The notes under the pieces: generated by a model
Databases searched by the model: none
Seen by the model: only the letters and a program-made list of their open reading frames with translations
Told to the model about the DNA's origin: nothing
Part shown: piece by piece, positions 52,848 through 61,173 of the stretch
Numbering within the stretch: the stretch's first letter is position 1
How the letters are laid out: every line of letters begins with the position of its first letter
Assembly (NCBI RefSeq): GCF_947498095.1
Contig: NZ_CANMJE010000001.1
Location: 186,001 to 250,000 of the forward strand
Direction of reading: 5' to 3'
Source: an uncultured Shimia sp.
GTDB taxonomy: Bacteria > Pseudomonadota > Alphaproteobacteria > Rhodobacterales > Rhodobacteraceae
Length of the DNA: 64,000 bases
Position numbers and translations under genes: made by a program

Positions 52848-53846
52848 ATGAGCGATCAGGACGCCATGGAGGACATGAGCCGGGAGTGGAATTACCATCC
52901 CCAGTTGCCGCTCCACGACCCTTCAATCTTTCAATGGCCGCCCAGGCCGGCCTATCTTCTGGGGTGGTTGGCGCGCAACTGGCTGACGCTCAGCGAGCGG
53001 GTGATGATGGTTGGGTTGGCGGTTTTGCTTTGGCTGTTTGTCTACCCGTCAATTGAAACTGCGCAGACCTTTGCCCTTAGCTGGATCGTGCAAATTTGGG
53101 TGGCGAACTTCCTTCTGATCGGACTGTCTGCGGGGCTGCTGCACTGGTTCTTTTACATGCGCAAAGGGCAAGGCAAGAAGCTGAAGTTTGAGCGTCGGGA
53201 TCAGGGCAGGAACAACACGCTTTGGAATTTCTCGGATCAAGTCAAAGACAACATGTTCTGGTCGCTGGGGTCGGGTGTAGCGCAGTTGACCGGGTTTCAG
53301 GTGGGGACCATGTGGCTGATGGCCAATGGCTACACACCGACGATCACTTTTGTCGAGGCCCCCGTCTGGTTCATTGCTTTCCTGATCCTCATCCCAATGT
53401 GGTCGGCGTTTCATTTTTATTGGGTGCATCGCCTGCTACATCAGCCGTTCCTTTATAAGCGGGTACACGCCTTACATCACCGAAACGTCAATATCGGGCC
53501 GTGGTCCGGGTTCTCCATGCATCCAGTTGAACACTTTATCTACCTCACCACGCTTTGCATTCACTGGATCGTGGCAAGTCACCCAATCCACCTCTACTTT
53601 CACATCGTGTTTCAGGGGCCAGGCGCAGCGATGACCCATACCGGCTACGAGGATCTGCTGATCAAAGACAAGCGGAGACTGGCACTGGGTACATTCTATC
53701 ACCAGCTGCATCATCGCTATTACGAGTGCAATTACGGCAACCAGGAAATGCCTTGGGATCGCTGGTTTGGCACCTTCCACGACGGGTCAACCGAGGCAAC
53801 TTCAGAGACCCGTGCACGCAAAAAACGCATGTTTGGCCAATCTTAG
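52848..53846 (+). CDS. Sterol-desaturase family membrane enzyme
   Basis: The ATG at 52848 is preceded by GGGGAGG. The 332-residue protein has four hydrophobic segments (residues about 45-60, 70-95, 140-160 and 170-190), then the histidine boxes HRLLH, HALHH and a C-terminal HQLHHRYYE. It is a di-iron hydroxylase or desaturase, with a different spacing from the one at 22.9 kb. It is 42 nt downstream of the aldolase, probably in the same operon. Substrate unknown. Confidence 0.86.
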   Translation: MSDQDAMEDMSREWNYHPQLPLHDPSIFQWPPRPAYLLGWLARNWLTLSERVMMVGLAVLLWLFVYPSIETAQTFALSWIVQIWVANFLLIGLSAGLLHWFFYMRKGQGKKLKFERRDQGRNNTLWNFSDQVKDNMFWSLGSGVAQLTGFQVGTMWLMANGYTPTITFVEAPVWFIAFLILIPMWSAFHFYWVHRLLHQPFLYKRVHALHHRNVNIGPWSGFSMHPVEHFIYLTTLCIHWIVASHPIHLYFHIVFQGPGAAMTHTGYEDLLIKDKRRLALGTFYHQLHHRYYECNYGNQEMPWDRWFGTFHDGSTEATSETRARKKRMFGQS

Positions 53847-54790
53847 AGACTGTTTTGACGAAGATCCCGCGGCGTGACCGCAAACTCGGCCTTGAAGGCG
53901 CGGGTCATGGCAGCCGGGGTCTCATAGCCGGATCGCAAGGCAATCTCAGCAACCGTCAAATCAGTTTCCACCACCAGTTTGCGGGCCAGATTCAGACGCA
54001 GGCGACGATAGACTTGTTGCGGAGTCGCGCCAAGATCCGCTCGCATCCGCGCCTCGAGTGCTTTTTGCGTTCGCCCGGCGCGGCGCGCAATCTCGACAAT
54101 GGGCAAGGGGTCTTCCAGATGCTCTTGCATGACGGCAAGCGCGCGGTTTACCACCCGGCTGGCGGAACCTGCCCCACCCGCGTGGCTGCGGGCTGAATCA
54201 CGAGTCATGAAAAGCTGCGAGACCTCTAACGCCAACGCTTGGCCCTGATCCTCACCAATCATGTGCAACACCAGATCAAAAGCAGCCATCGCGCCAGAGC
54301 AGGTCACGCGGTTGCCATCAATCACAAAACGTTCCCGCAGCGCCGAAACCTCAGGAAACCGTTCCTCAAAGCCTGTGAGTTCCTCCCAGTGGATGGTCGC
54401 CTGATGCCCATCCAACAACCCGGCCTCAGCCAGCAACCAGCTGCCCGTGTCCAGCCCGGCCATCGCCTTGAACCGTGCCGACGCCGCCCTCAGCGCAGTC
54501 TGGATCTGCCATCCGGTGTAACTCTGAAACCCATAAGACGGCATCACCGCCAACATATCCCCCGACACTTCGGCCAATCGGCCATGAGGCGCCACCTGCA
54601 TACCACTGGAACTTTCTGCGTTGCGCCCACTCATGGTCAGGAACTGCCAGTCATAAAGCGCCCTGCCGGACAGCGTGTTGGCCGCGCGCAAAGGCTCGAC
54701 CGTGTTGGCGAGACAATGGTTTGAAAAGCCGTCAAACAGCAAAATGCCGAAATGCTGCGTAGCAGCGGAAGTTTTAGCCCATCTTTGCAT
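53843..54790 (-). CDS. GlxA/CdhR-type regulator (DJ-1-like domain plus AraC HTH)
   Basis: The 315-residue protein combines an N-terminal DJ-1/PfpI-like ligand domain (FGILLFDGFSNHCLANTVEPLRAAN at 14-38, then GLDTGSWLLAEAGLLDG) and a C-terminal AraC HTH (LPIVEIARRAGRTQKALEARM and LTVAEIALRSGYETPAAMTRAFK). This arrangement is typical of GlxA, GbdR and CdhR, regulators of betaine and carnitine catabolism in pseudomonads. It is divergent from the operon of acyl-CoA enzymes with 76 bp between starts, and so is its likely activator. Its stop overlaps the preceding gene by 3 nt. Confidence 0.88.
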   Translation of the reverse strand: MQRWAKTSAATQHFGILLFDGFSNHCLANTVEPLRAANTLSGRALYDWQFLTMSGRNAESSSGMQVAPHGRLAEVSGDMLAVMPSYGFQSYTGWQIQTALRAASARFKAMAGLDTGSWLLAEAGLLDGHQATIHWEELTGFEERFPEVSALRERFVIDGNRVTCSGAMAAFDLVLHMIGEDQGQALALEVSQLFMTRDSARSHAGGAGSASRVVNRALAVMQEHLEDPLPIVEIARRAGRTQKALEARMRADLGATPQQVYRRLRLNLARKLVVETDLTVAEIALRSGYETPAAMTRAFKAEFAVTPRDLRQNSL

Positions 54791-54866
54791 GTTTATCTTC
54801 TAATTTCGCATGTCTTGCCACGTCAAGCCAAGTAATCCTGACCTAAACTTGGAATGGAGCGCGCGC

Positions 54867-56030
54867 ATGCAATTTGGAATGACCGAAGAACAGGCCATGA
54901 TCGTCGATACGACGCGGGCCTTTGTCGAAAACGAGCTGTATCCCCACGAGCTGGAGATTGAACGGACAGGGCAACTGGACATGGATCTTGTGCGCGAGAT
55001 CCAGCAGAAAGCGATGGAGGCCGGGCTTTATGCGGCCAATATGCCCGAAGAGGTGGGCGGTGCTGGTCTCGATACGTTGTCGTGGCTGATGTACGAAAAA
55101 GAACTGGGGCGGGCAAACTATGCGCTGCACTGGACGGCAGTGGCACGGCCGTCGAACATCCTTTTGGCGGGCACCGAGGAGCAAAAGGAAAAATATCTCT
55201 TTCCTTGTATGAAGGGCGAGAAATGGGATTGTCTGGCGATGACCGAGCCGGGCGCCGGATCGGACCTGCGCGGCATGACCGCCAGCGCCCGCAAGGATGG
55301 TGATGACTGGATCCTGAACGGCACCAAACACTTTATCAGCCATGCCGACATCGCCGATTTCTCGATCGTCTTCATGGCGACCGGCGAAGAGGACACGCCG
55401 CGTGGACCTAAGAAAAAGATCACCGCGTTTTTTGTCGACAAGGGCACACCGGGCTTTTCGGTGCGCGAGGGCTATCAGAATGTCAGCCACCGTGGCTACA
55501 CCAACGCGGTGTTGGAATTCGACGACTGCCGCCTGCCTTCTTCGGCGGTGCTGGGCGAGGTCGACAAGGGGTTCGAGGTTGCCAACACATGGCTCGGCGC
55601 AACCCGCCTGCAAGTCGCTGCCACCTGTCTGGGCCGCGCTGAACGCGCGCTGCAACACTCGGTCGAATACGCTGCCGAGCGCAAGCAGTTCGGCCAGCTG
55701 ATCGGCAAGTTCCAGGGCATCTCATTCAAGCTCGCAGATATGGCGCTGGAGCTGAAGGCCGCGAACCTGCTGACCTGGGAAGCCGGTTGGAAATTTGATC
55801 AAGGCACCGTAACTGAGACCGACATGTCCATGGCCAAGCTAAAAGCGACCGAGATGCTGGCCTTTGTCGCGGACGAAGCGATCCAGATTCACGGCGGCAT
55901 GGGTCTGATGGACGAATTGCCTTTGGAACGCATCTGGCGTGATGCCCGTGTGGAACGCATCTGGGAAGGCACCTCGGAAATCCAGCGTCACATCATCAGC
56001 CGCGAGTTACTCCGCCCCTTGGGCGCATAA
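54867..56030 (+). CDS. Acyl-CoA dehydrogenase
   Basis: The 387-residue protein has the ACAD pattern: N-terminal helical domain, CLAMTEPGAGSDLRGM (FAD and substrate strand), and a C-terminal helical domain with QIHGGMGLMDELPLERIWRDARV. Glu367 in WEGTSEIQ is the catalytic base position. GGAG lies upstream of the ATG. It is the first gene of the operon with a CoA synthetase, a DJ-1-like protein and a CaiD homologue, so a trimethylammonium acyl-CoA such as gamma-butyrobetainyl-CoA is a reasonable candidate substrate (inferred). Confidence 0.92.
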   Translation: MQFGMTEEQAMIVDTTRAFVENELYPHELEIERTGQLDMDLVREIQQKAMEAGLYAANMPEEVGGAGLDTLSWLMYEKELGRANYALHWTAVARPSNILLAGTEEQKEKYLFPCMKGEKWDCLAMTEPGAGSDLRGMTASARKDGDDWILNGTKHFISHADIADFSIVFMATGEEDTPRGPKKKITAFFVDKGTPGFSVREGYQNVSHRGYTNAVLEFDDCRLPSSAVLGEVDKGFEVANTWLGATRLQVAATCLGRAERALQHSVEYAAERKQFGQLIGKFQGISFKLADMALELKAANLLTWEAGWKFDQGTVTETDMSMAKLKATEMLAFVADEAIQIHGGMGLMDELPLERIWRDARVERIWEGTSEIQRHIISRELLRPLGA

Positions 56031-56036
56031 GATTTC

Positions 56037-56071
56037 ATGCCTCTGGCAGGAGTACTTCTGGCAATACGAAA
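56037..56071. repeat. 35-nt intergenic repeat, copy 2 (inverted)
   Basis: Reverse complement of the unit at 31033-31067 with a few substitutions; it abuts copy 3 head to head. Located just after the acyl-CoA dehydrogenase stop. Confidence 0.75.
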
Positions 56072-56105
56072 TTTCGCGTTGCTCAAAATACTCCGCCGGA
56101 GGCAT
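56072..56105. repeat. 35-nt intergenic repeat, copy 3 (one base shorter)
   Basis: Same orientation as copy 1, with some substitutions and one C missing from the CCCGCC run. With copy 2 it forms an imperfect hairpin of about 34-bp arms without a spacer, inside the operon between two genes. Confidence 0.75.
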
Positions 56106-56134
56106 ACTTGGTTTCCGCAAGCGCAAGGTGAGAG

Positions 56135-58165
56135 ATGATACGCGATCTTTCGAGACTATTCCGCCCCAAAACCATCGCCGTGGTCGGCGGCGGCGCGTGG
56201 TGCGCACTGGTGATCGAACAGTGCCACAAGATGGGTTTCCAGGGTGAAATCTGGCCAGTACACCCCAAAGCGGCCGAGGTTGGCGGATTGCCCGCTTACA
56301 AAGATGTGGACGCATTGCCCAATGCACCGGATGCTACCTTTGTTGGCGTCAACCGTTTCGCGACCATACAGGTGGTTGCCGCCTTGTCCGCCCGCGGATC
56401 GGGCGGGGCCGTGTGCTTTGCCAGCGGGTTCCGAGAAGCCGCCGCCGAAGACGCCGAAGCTGCCAACCTGCAAGACCAACTGCTGGAAGCGGCGGGCGAC
56501 ATGCCCTTTCTCGGACCTAATTGCTATGGCTTTGTGAACTATTTGGACGGCGCGCTGTTGTGGCCGGATCAGCATGGCGGCGTCGCCTGTGACAAAGGTG
56601 TCGCGATTGTCACGCAAAGCTCAAACATCGCGATCAACATGACCATGCAGATGCGTGGGCTGCCAGTAGCCTATGTGGTCACCGCGGGCAATCAGGCGCA
56701 GTCGGGCGTGGCGCATATTGGCGAAGCGTTGCTGGACGATCCACGAGTCACTGCGCTTGGCTTACATATTGAAGGCTTTGGTGATCTGCGAGCCTTTGAA
56801 TCGCTCGCGCGCAAAGCTCGCGAACTGGGCAAGCCTATCATTGCTTTGAAGGTCGGCAAGTCAGATCAGGCACAGGCAGCGACGGTGTCTCATACAGCCT
56901 CGCTCGCTGGCGGAGACTCGGGCGCCGGGGCTTTGCTGGCACGTCTGGGCATCCCGCGGTTGACTTCTATTCCGGATTTTCTGGAGACATTGAAGCTCTT
57001 GCACGTCGTGGGGTGGCTGCCGTCGAACCGCATTGCCTCGATCTCATGTTCCGGGGGTGAAGCCAGTCTTGCCGCCGACACAGCGCACGGTCGTGGTGTC
57101 GAGTTTCCTCCACTGAACGAACAGCAACAGACCGACCTGCGCGAGGCTTTGGGGCCGATGGTGGCGCTGGCCAATCCGCTGGATTATCACACCTATATCT
57201 GGCGTGACGCCGAGGCGATGACACGCGCCTGGGGCGCGATGATGGACCCCGCGCTGGCAATGACCCTTCTTGTGGTGGATTTCCCCCGTCCCGACCGATG
57301 TGACCCCCGTGACTGGGAATGCGCGGTCAAAGCTGCCATCGGCGCCAAAACCGCACGCAACGCCAATGTCGCTGTGGTCGCAACGCTGCCCGAACTGATC
57401 ACCGAAGATATTGCCGATGTGCTGATCAAGGCGGGTGTTGTGCCGTTTATGGGTTTGAGCGAAGCCATCGCAGCCTGTGAAGCCGCCGTTTACCCGAATT
57501 TGGCTGAGTTAGTGCCTGTTTTATTGCCGACAGACACGGTGACACCTGACCTCATTCCCGAGGCTGAGGCCAAGGATCGCTTGGCTTGGCACGGGCTCCG
57601 TACTCCCAATTTCAAACGCGTCTCGTCGCCCGGAGAAGCAAGGGCCGCGGCCGTTGATATCGGCCTGCCCGTCGTTTTGAAGGGCGAAGGCATTGCCCAC
57701 AAGACCGAGGCTGGCGCCGTGGCGCTCAACCTGTTGTCAGGTCGCGCTGTCAGCGAAGCCGCCGAAGCCATGCCCACCGACCGTTTTCTGGTCGAAGAAA
57801 TGATCACAGACACGGTAGCAGAACTGTTGGTTGGTGTGGTCAAGGATCCGGCGCATGGCTTTGTGATGACGCTGGCCGCAGGTGGCACATTGACCGAAGT
57901 GATGCAGGACAGCGCCAGCTTCCTCTTGCCCGCCTCTGAGACGATGATCGACGAGGCCTTGGCATCGCTCCGCATGTCGAAACTGCTGGAGGGCTACCGC
58001 GGTGCACCAACTGCGGATCGGCAGGCAATCCTGACGGCCATTCGCGCGGTCGAGGCCTATGTCCTTGCCAATGCAGAAGGTCTGGAAGAGATTGAGGTGA
58101 ACCCTCTGCTTTGCACGCCCACGGATGCCGTGGCGGCAGATGCTCTGATGCGGCGAAAGGACTGA
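56135..58165 (+). CDS. ADP-forming acyl-CoA synthetase (single-chain, NDP-forming)
   Basis: The 676-residue protein is a fused alpha-beta acyl-CoA synthetase (NDP-forming): N-terminal CoA-binding Rossmann domain (FRPKTIAVVGGGAWC), a succinyl-CoA synthetase-like domain with catalytic phospho-His253 in VSHTASLAGGDSGAG, and a C-terminal ATP-grasp domain (GLPVVLKGEGIAHKTEAGAV to EVNPLLC). It activates a carboxylate to a CoA ester while making or using ATP/ADP. In this operon it could supply the CoA form for the dehydrogenase and CaiD homologue, replacing an AMP-forming ligase such as CaiC. Substrate unproven. Confidence 0.9.
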   Translation: MIRDLSRLFRPKTIAVVGGGAWCALVIEQCHKMGFQGEIWPVHPKAAEVGGLPAYKDVDALPNAPDATFVGVNRFATIQVVAALSARGSGGAVCFASGFREAAAEDAEAANLQDQLLEAAGDMPFLGPNCYGFVNYLDGALLWPDQHGGVACDKGVAIVTQSSNIAINMTMQMRGLPVAYVVTAGNQAQSGVAHIGEALLDDPRVTALGLHIEGFGDLRAFESLARKARELGKPIIALKVGKSDQAQAATVSHTASLAGGDSGAGALLARLGIPRLTSIPDFLETLKLLHVVGWLPSNRIASISCSGGEASLAADTAHGRGVEFPPLNEQQQTDLREALGPMVALANPLDYHTYIWRDAEAMTRAWGAMMDPALAMTLLVVDFPRPDRCDPRDWECAVKAAIGAKTARNANVAVVATLPELITEDIADVLIKAGVVPFMGLSEAIAACEAAVYPNLAELVPVLLPTDTVTPDLIPEAEAKDRLAWHGLRTPNFKRVSSPGEARAAAVDIGLPVVLKGEGIAHKTEAGAVALNLLSGRAVSEAAEAMPTDRFLVEEMITDTVAELLVGVVKDPAHGFVMTLAAGGTLTEVMQDSASFLLPASETMIDEALASLRMSKLLEGYRGAPTADRQAILTAIRAVEAYVLANAEGLEEIEVNPLLCTPTDAVAADALMRRKD

Positions 58166-58169
58166 CTCC

Positions 58170-58784
58170 ATGCGCAAAATCGGTGCGGTGATCTTTGATG
58201 GCTTCGAGATGCTCGACTATTACGGGCCACTCGAGATGTTTGCCATGCACCGCGACGCGTTTGAGATCGTGGCCGTTGGGCAAAACGGGGATGGGGCGCA
58301 AGCCTCGGGCGGGCCACGAACCATGCCAGATGCGACCTTCTCCGACGGCACCAGCTATGACATCCTGTTGGTGCCCGGAGGAATGGGCACACGGGCAGAG
58401 CTGGACAATCCGGTGATGCTTGACTGGCTGCGTGCGGCCTGTGCTGAAGCCGAGATTGTGACCAGTGTGTGCACCGGATCAGCCCTTTTGGCCCGCGCAG
58501 GCGCACTTGACGGGCGCGCTGCAACCACCAACAAACGTGCCTTTGACTGGGTGTGCGACGTCGCACAAACAGACACCGTCACATGGAAACAGACCGCCCG
58601 CTGGGTCGAAGATGGCAAGTTCTTCACCTCGTCCGGCGTTTCTGCAGGCATGGATATGAGCCTTGCCGTGATTGAACGCCTGTTGGGCAAGGATGCCGCC
58701 CGCGACGCCGCCCTTTGGGCCGAATATGAACCCAATACAGACCCTAACAACGACCCTTTTGCCCTCGAGGAGAGCGACACATGA
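58170..58784 (+). CDS. DJ-1/PfpI-family protein (isocyanide-hydratase-like)
   Basis: The 204-residue protein has the DJ-1 fold with the nucleophile Cys101 in TSVCTGSALLARAGALDGRAATTN, the elbow motif of the isocyanide-hydratase branch, and GAVIFDGFEMLDYYGPLEMF at the N-terminus. Unlike GlxA it lacks a DNA-binding domain. It starts 5 nt after the CoA synthetase and overlaps the caiD-like start by 4 nt, so it is produced with the pathway enzymes. Its role in that pathway is unknown; a hydrolase, repair or ligand-binding role are all open. Confidence 0.87.
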   Translation: MRKIGAVIFDGFEMLDYYGPLEMFAMHRDAFEIVAVGQNGDGAQASGGPRTMPDATFSDGTSYDILLVPGGMGTRAELDNPVMLDWLRAACAEAEIVTSVCTGSALLARAGALDGRAATTNKRAFDWVCDVAQTDTVTWKQTARWVEDGKFFTSSGVSAGMDMSLAVIERLLGKDAARDAALWAEYEPNTDPNNDPFALEESDT

Positions 58785-59566
58785 CCGAGTCCCCCGTAAA
58801 AACCCGGCGCGAAGGTGCCATTCTCGAAGTCACTCTGGATCGCCCCAAGGCCAATGCCATTGATCTGGTGACAAGCCGCGTCATGGGTGAGGTTTTCCGA
58901 GAATATCGCGATGACCCGGAACTGCGCGTCGCGATCCTGACCGGTGGCGGCGACAAATTCTTTTGCCCCGGTTGGGACCTGAAGGCAGCTGCCGACGGAG
59001 ACGAAGTGGACGGCGACTATGGTGTCGGTGGTTTTGGCGGCCTTCAGGAATTGCGCGACATGAACAAGCCGGTGATCTCGGCGGTGAACGGCATTGCTTG
59101 CGGCGGCGGACTGGAACTCGCGATCTCTGGAGACATTATTCTGGCTGCTGATCACGCCAGCTTTGCCCTGCCAGAAATCCGGTCCGGCACTGTGGCGGAT
59201 GCAGCGAGTGTCAAACTGCCAAAACGCATCCCATATCACATCGCGATGGAGTTGCTTTTGACGGGCCGCTGGTTCGATGCTGAAGAGGCGCACCGGTGGG
59301 GACTGGTGAACGAAATCGTGCCGGGTGATCAACTGATGGATCGCGCCTGGGAACTTGCGCGCCTTCTGGCGAGCGGCCCCCCGCTGGTCTATGCCGCGAT
59401 CAAGGAGATTGTGCGTGATGCCGAGGATCAGAAGTTTCAGGACGCAATGAACCACATCACCCAGCGCCAACTGCGTAGTGTGGATGTGCTCTATGCCTCA
59501 GAGGATCAACTTGAAGGCGCTCGCGCGTTTGCCGAGAAACGGGATCCTGTCTGGAAGGGCAAGTAA
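58781..59566 (+). CDS. caiD: Carnitinyl-CoA dehydratase-like enoyl-CoA hydratase
   Basis: The 261-residue crotonase-fold protein closely follows E. coli CaiD over its whole length, including LDRPKANAID, PGWDLKAAADGD, FGGLQE and the C-terminal AFAEKRDPVWKGK. Glu112 and Glu132 correspond, with a one-residue shift, to the two catalytic Glu of CaiD. It should interconvert carnitinyl-CoA and crotonobetainyl-CoA. It is the last gene of the operon. The next gene converges. Confidence 0.83.
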   Translation: MTESPVKTRREGAILEVTLDRPKANAIDLVTSRVMGEVFREYRDDPELRVAILTGGGDKFFCPGWDLKAAADGDEVDGDYGVGGFGGLQELRDMNKPVISAVNGIACGGGLELAISGDIILAADHASFALPEIRSGTVADAASVKLPKRIPYHIAMELLLTGRWFDAEEAHRWGLVNEIVPGDQLMDRAWELARLLASGPPLVYAAIKEIVRDAEDQKFQDAMNHITQRQLRSVDVLYASEDQLEGARAFAEKRDPVWKGK

Positions 59567-59585
59567 TCCGGGCCAGAGACTTATT

Positions 59586-60230
59586 TTAGTCACTAAGCTT
59601 GCGAAACAGGGCGACATAACCGGTGTCGTCCTTGTGCTCACCCGTGGCATTTTCCCCATAGAAGCGGATTACCGGCAATTGCAGGTCGGTGATCCTGTCC
59701 GACAGGGCGGTCAACTTTGCTTCAAACCCCTCGGCGACGTAGTGCTCGGTATTGATCGACAAGGCCAATTGTCCACCCGGCTGTGCGACGCGCAATAGCT
59801 CGTCAAAGGCCTCAGGGCCGACATGGCCATTGGTGAATGTGCCGGAACTCACGATCCCTGCATAAGACGCATCCGGAACCGGAAGTCTCCGGGTCAGGTC
59901 CCCCGTGAATAGGTTGCGGTAAATCGACTTGGTTGCGGCGACGTCCAGCATCTCCTGTGAAATGTCGGTCGCGTCAATGGGGTCCACACCCAGACGTCCA
60001 AGTTCCAGTCCGCAAAGACCGGTTCCGGCGCCAACATCAAGCACCGGACCACGGCAACCGGTTGCGAAAAAGGCTTCGGCCACCAGACGCGGTGACAGGT
60101 AATCATGTGCTTCAGCAAAGCCCTGATCATAGGTCTCGGCCCACTCGGCATAGAGCCGACGGGAATCCTCTGGCGTTTGAAGGGCATAAGCCCCGTCAAG
60201 GCTTGGCTTGCCTGTGTTTTCATCACTCAT
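59586..60230 (-). CDS. Class I SAM-dependent methyltransferase
   Basis: The 214-residue protein has SAM motif I PVLDVGAGTGLCGLELGR at about residue 62, motif II PIDATDISQEML, and a later GGQLALSINTEHYV strand. YAEWAETYDQGF precedes the fold, as in ubiquinone/menaquinone-like small-molecule methyltransferases. Substrate unknown. It faces away from the epimerase-like gene across 79 bp. Confidence 0.88.
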   Translation of the reverse strand: MSDENTGKPSLDGAYALQTPEDSRRLYAEWAETYDQGFAEAHDYLSPRLVAEAFFATGCRGPVLDVGAGTGLCGLELGRLGVDPIDATDISQEMLDVAATKSIYRNLFTGDLTRRLPVPDASYAGIVSSGTFTNGHVGPEAFDELLRVAQPGGQLALSINTEHYVAEGFEAKLTALSDRITDLQLPVIRFYGENATGEHKDDTGYVALFRKLSD

Positions 60231-60309
60231 ACCAGAGTGAACCGCGTAACTTTGTCCAGATCAAGGGTTTCGCTTGAAAGCCGGGCATCATGCGGGCAGT
60301 TTCACGACC

Positions 60310-61164
60310 ATGACCAAGACACTGCTTTCACTAGGCCACGGGTTCTCTGCGCGCGAGATGGGCCGCCAACTCTGTCCGCAAGGATGGCGCGTCATCGGCA
60401 CCACGCGAAAGCCAGAGAAATTCGATGCTTTTCGTGCCGAGGGAGTCGAACCACTTCTGTGGCCTTGTGATATGGTGAGGGCTCTGAGTGGCGTCACACA
60501 TCTGTTGACTTCCATCTCTCCGGATGAGGCCGGAGACCCGGTTCTGCGTGATAATCGCGATGCAATTCTGGCGGCCTGCCCAAATCTGCAATGGGTTGGC
60601 TACCTGTCGACCACGGGCGTTTACGGTGACCATGATGGCGGCTGGGTTGATGAGACCTCTCCGACCGAGCCCGCAACGATCCGCGGACAACGACGTGTTC
60701 TGGCTGAACAGGAATGGTTGGATATGCCCGGATTGCCGGTGCACATCTTTCGGTTGGCGGGAATCTACGGCCCTGGTCGGGGGCCATTCGCCAAGCTGAG
60801 ACAGGGTACGGCGCAGCGTATTATCAAGAAAAACCAAGTATTTAGTCGCATTCACATTGAAGACATCGCGCAGGTGCTTGCCGCGTCTATGGCAGCACCG
60901 AACCCAGGGCGTGTTTACAACGTCTGCGATGACGATCCGGCCCCACCTCAGGATGTGATTGAGTACGCTGCCGCGTTGTTGGGCATGCCCCCACCGCCGG
61001 AAATCGCGTTTGATGAGGCCACGATGTCGCCGATGGCACGCAGCTTTTATTCGGACAGCAAATGCGTGCACAATGACCGTATCAAAGATGAGCTGGGTGT
61101 GAAGCTAAAGCACCCGACCTATAAGGCAGCGCTGACGGCGATGCTTGCGGCCGAACAGGCCTAG
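60310..61164 (+). CDS. NAD-dependent epimerase/dehydratase-like (YeeZ-type SDR)
   Basis: The 284-residue protein has an extended SDR fold. The nucleotide motif is unusual (LSLGHGFSAREMGRQL, not GxxGxxG). The SDR catalytic Ser/Tyr appear in GYLSTTGVYGDHDG, but the usual YxxxK lysine is replaced (GQRRVLAEQ), as in YeeZ. HIFRLAGIYGPGRG and RIHIEDIAQVL complete the family pattern. The role is unknown. The dxs gene converges 10 nt after the stop. Confidence 0.85.
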   Translation: MTKTLLSLGHGFSAREMGRQLCPQGWRVIGTTRKPEKFDAFRAEGVEPLLWPCDMVRALSGVTHLLTSISPDEAGDPVLRDNRDAILAACPNLQWVGYLSTTGVYGDHDGGWVDETSPTEPATIRGQRRVLAEQEWLDMPGLPVHIFRLAGIYGPGRGPFAKLRQGTAQRIIKKNQVFSRIHIEDIAQVLAASMAAPNPGRVYNVCDDDPAPPQDVIEYAAALLGMPPPPEIAFDEATMSPMARSFYSDSKCVHNDRIKDELGVKLKHPTYKAALTAMLAAEQA

Positions 61165-61173
61165 AAAACAGCT

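Noticed and set aside
54814-54827. CTTG-N6-CAAG as a GlxA/CdhR binding site
   Set aside because: Arms of four bases are expected often by chance; AraC-type sites are usually direct repeats and longer.
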